Assembly (NCBI RefSeq): GCF_000277125.1
Contig: NC_016946.1
Location: 3,968,001 to 4,032,000, forward strand
Origin: Mycobacterium intracellulare ATCC 13950
GTDB taxonomy: Bacteria > Actinomycetota > Actinomycetes > Mycobacteriales > Mycobacteriaceae
DNA length: 64,000 nucleotides
Direction: 5' to 3'
In this document: positions 62,101-64,000 of the stretch, one piece after another
Numbering within the stretch: the stretch's first letter is position 1
How the letters are laid out: every line of letters starts with the position of its first letter
Notes under the pieces: generated by a model
What the model was told of the DNA's origin: nothing
What the model saw: only the letters and a program-made list of their open reading frames with translations
The model's database searches: none
Made by a program: the position numbers and the translations under genes

Positions 62101-63546
62101 ATGGACCATCACCCCGCAGTGCAGATCGCCGGAAGCGATGGGGCGCGGCCGCAGGCCGGCGTCTTGCACGTCATCTCTCCGCACACCGAGGAACCGATCG
62201 CCGAGGTCAATGCGGCGGGATCCGACGACGTCGACGCGGCGGTGGCGGCGGCGCGCGCGGCCTTCGGGCCCTGGGGCCGCAGCGAGCCGGCGGAACGGGT
62301 CGCCGCGATCCGGCGCCTGGCCGACATCTACGACGGACGCCGCGCGGAGATGGCCACCACGATCACGGCCGAGATCGGCGCCCCGATCAGCTTCGCCCAG
62401 CGGGCCCAGGTCGGCCTGCCGGCATTCATGATGCGCGCGTTCTGCGACCTGGCCGAACGGCACCCGTGGCAGGAGACCAGGCCCGGGTTCTTCGGAAGCG
62501 ACGTGCACGTCCGCAAGGAACCCGTCGGCGTCGTCGCGGCGATCGTGCCCTGGAACATGCCCCAGTTCCTCATCGTCACCAAACTGGTGCCCGCGCTGTT
62601 GGCCGGCTGCGCCGTCGTGCTCAAACCCGCCCCCGAAAGCCCGTTGGACGCGCTGCTTTTAGGCGAGATGATCGCCGAAGCCGGCCTGCCGCCGGGCGTG
62701 GTCAGCATCCTGCCGGGCGACGGTGCGCTGGGCGCCTACCTCGTCGCCCACCCGGGCGTCGACAAAGTGTCGTTCACCGGCTCCACCGCGGCGGGGCGGG
62801 CGGTGGCCGCATCGTGTGCGGTCAACCTCACCAAAGTCAGCCTGGAACTCGGCGGCAAGTCCGCCGCCCTGGTTCTCGACGACGCATCGCCGGACAAGGT
62901 GGCCGCCGGGGTGCGATCCGCGAGCCTGTCCAACAGCGGCCAGATCTGCAATGCGCTCACCCGGGTCCTGGTGCCGCAGGGGCGCCACGACGAGTACGTC
63001 GACGCGCTCGCCGCCGAGATGGCCGGCCTTCGCGTCGGCGATCCCAACGATCCCGACACCCAGCTCGGTCCGTTGGTGTCCCGGCGCCAGCAGCAACGCG
63101 TTCGCGACTACATCGAGATCGGCCAGAACGAGGGGGCGCGCGTCGTCATCGGCGGCACCGACATGCCCGACGGACTCGACCGCGGCTGGTATGTCCGGCC
63201 CACCCTGTTCGCGGCGGCCGACAATTCGATGCGCATCGCCCGGGAGGAGATCTTTGGGCCCGTCATCACCGTCATCCCCTACCGCGATGACGAGGAGGCG
63301 CTGGCGATCGCCAACGATTCCGATTACGGCCTGGCCGGCTCGGTGTGGAGCGACGACAGCGACCGTGCGCTGGCGATGGCCACCCGCATCCACACCGGGA
63401 CCGTCGGCGTCAACCAGGGCTACACGATGGATCCGTTCGCGCCCTTCGGGGGCGTCAAGGCCAGCGGCTACGGCCGCGAACTCGGGCCCGAAGGCCTCGA
63501 CGGTTACCTGGAAACGAAGTCGATCGCCATCGCCGCGGAATCCTAG
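62101..63546 (+). CDS. NAD-dependent aldehyde dehydrogenase
   Basis: A 481-residue enzyme: VVAAIVPWNMPQFLIVTK, KPAPESPLDA, VSFTGSTAAGRAVA, catalytic Glu in VSLELGGKSA, catalytic Cys in NSGQICNALTRVL, EIFGPVITVIPY. All key residues are intact. Probably oxidises an aldehyde from the pathway encoded on the other strand. ATG at 62101. Confidence 0.94.
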   Translation: MDHHPAVQIAGSDGARPQAGVLHVISPHTEEPIAEVNAAGSDDVDAAVAAARAAFGPWGRSEPAERVAAIRRLADIYDGRRAEMATTITAEIGAPISFAQRAQVGLPAFMMRAFCDLAERHPWQETRPGFFGSDVHVRKEPVGVVAAIVPWNMPQFLIVTKLVPALLAGCAVVLKPAPESPLDALLLGEMIAEAGLPPGVVSILPGDGALGAYLVAHPGVDKVSFTGSTAAGRAVAASCAVNLTKVSLELGGKSAALVLDDASPDKVAAGVRSASLSNSGQICNALTRVLVPQGRHDEYVDALAAEMAGLRVGDPNDPDTQLGPLVSRRQQQRVRDYIEIGQNEGARVVIGGTDMPDGLDRGWYVRPTLFAAADNSMRIAREEIFGPVITVIPYRDDEEALAIANDSDYGLAGSVWSDDSDRALAMATRIHTGTVGVNQGYTMDPFAPFGGVKASGYGRELGPEGLDGYLETKSIAIAAES

Positions 63547-63589
63547 ATCCGTTGGCGCCCTTGGCGTTTGGCACGAATCTACGGCATCG

Positions 63590-63823
63590 TCATGCCGCTT
63601 TGGCGTATCTGCGAACCACGTCGTCCTCGCCGAACGTGCTGGTGCGCTGTTGGCCGTTGTCGTCGCGGCTGAAGAATGTCCATTGCCGCGGACCGCTCTG
63701 CGGACCACTGATCATCTTGACGGTCAGGCGCAGTTCCGTGGGGCGGCGCGTGCCGATGACGTCGCCGACCCGGATCTGCGACGGGTGAATCTCGGGTGCG
63801 TCGCACCAATTCTGTGTGGACAT
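63590..63823 (-). CDS. Small conserved-looking protein of unknown function
   Basis: A 77-residue protein: STQNWCDAPEIHPSQIRVGD, VIGTRRPTELRLTVKMISG, RQWTFFSRDDNGQQRTSTF, DDVVRRYAKAA. Predicted as a small beta-barrel, soluble. ATG at 63823 has GGGAGGA 9 nt upstream; the open frame to 63994 is not used because the sequence before it has no protein character. The family is not known to me. Confidence 0.72.
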   Translation of the reverse strand: MSTQNWCDAPEIHPSQIRVGDVIGTRRPTELRLTVKMISGPQSGPRQWTFFSRDDNGQQRTSTFGEDDVVRRYAKAA

Positions 63824-64000
63824 GACGTCCATCCTCCCTTGTTCCCAACAGCCTATCCGTAGTTCGGCGTTTCTCGCGGACGGATCAGCTTGCCGCGCCG
63901 TCAGCCTGACCCGGACAAGCGGCGCGCCCTCCGGGGAGACGCGCCTGAGGTCAGTAGCATGTCCTCGGCACCTCATACGTCCCGAGATGACCAAAACAGG

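Noticed and set aside
63987..64000. Start of a further plus-strand gene (ATGACCAAAACAGG with GAG before it)
   Set aside because: Only four codons are visible before the window ends, so it cannot be judged.

Overview
The window is high-GC chromosomal DNA from a slow-growing Mycobacterium, most like the M. avium complex. The gene order from 1 to about 35150 follows the M. tuberculosis block Rv3037c to Rv3062: methyltransferases, echA17, NUDIX, ABC ATPase, serB2, ctaD, fecB, adhC, DUF3349, nrdF2, Baeyer-Villiger-type monooxygenase, TetR, nrdEIH, FMN reductase, TetR, dinP, SDR, TetR, cyp136, GntR, fadE22 and ligB. An mmr orthologue (Rv3065) appears again at 47700. Species assignment is inference from gene order and recalled protein similarity; no search was run.

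Layout. 1-4350: tightly packed minus-strand genes (two methyltransferases, EchA17, NUDIX, ABC ATPase). 4365-10314: serB2, ctaD, a 54-bp tandem repeat, fecB, adhC, DUF3349. 10416-18669: class Ib ribonucleotide reductase genes in two places (nrdF2; nrdH-nrdI-nrdE), each with a pair of NrdR-like boxes 32 bp apart. Between them lie an SRPBCC-TetR pair with a palindromic operator, a universal stress protein, a BVMO-like monooxygenase with its TetR, and an AraC remnant. 19198-24651: FMN reductase, dinP and cyp136 with their TetR neighbours. 24652-27257 is accessory-looking: a 17-bp-stem hairpin, a stand-alone LeuA regulatory domain behind a leader peptide and hairpin, two tiny lipoprotein genes with the same ribosome-binding leader, and a MEDS/HATPase anti-sigma-type protein. 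27350-43324: lipid and acyl-CoA catabolism (double GntR regulator, thiolase-like/DUF35 pair, fadE22, SDR) with ligB, an Hsp70-like protein, a nitroreductase and an LLM flavoprotein. A VNTR precedes a four-gene beta-oxidation operon whose first gene appears to begin with ATA. 43321-52800: MspA-family porin, small secreted protein, kinase-like protein, SDR, DoxX, hydrolase, mmr, small membrane proteins and an mmpS-mmpL pair.

52845-63546 is the most interesting part. Two Rieske oxygenase alpha subunits are each followed, with a 4-nt overlap, by a paralogous ~110-residue helical protein of no family I recognise. They share a minus-strand cluster with a ferredoxin reductase, SDR, TauD-type dioxygenase, AhpD/CMD-like protein, an amidohydrolase that has lost its HxH metal motif, and a MarR regulator; an aldehyde dehydrogenase is divergent. 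An identical 16-bp sequence stands in the same orientation just before the start codons of both the reductase and the aldehyde dehydrogenase. This suggests one regulon and an uncharacterised oxidative catabolic pathway.

No tRNA, rRNA, insertion sequence, phage gene or CRISPR array was seen.
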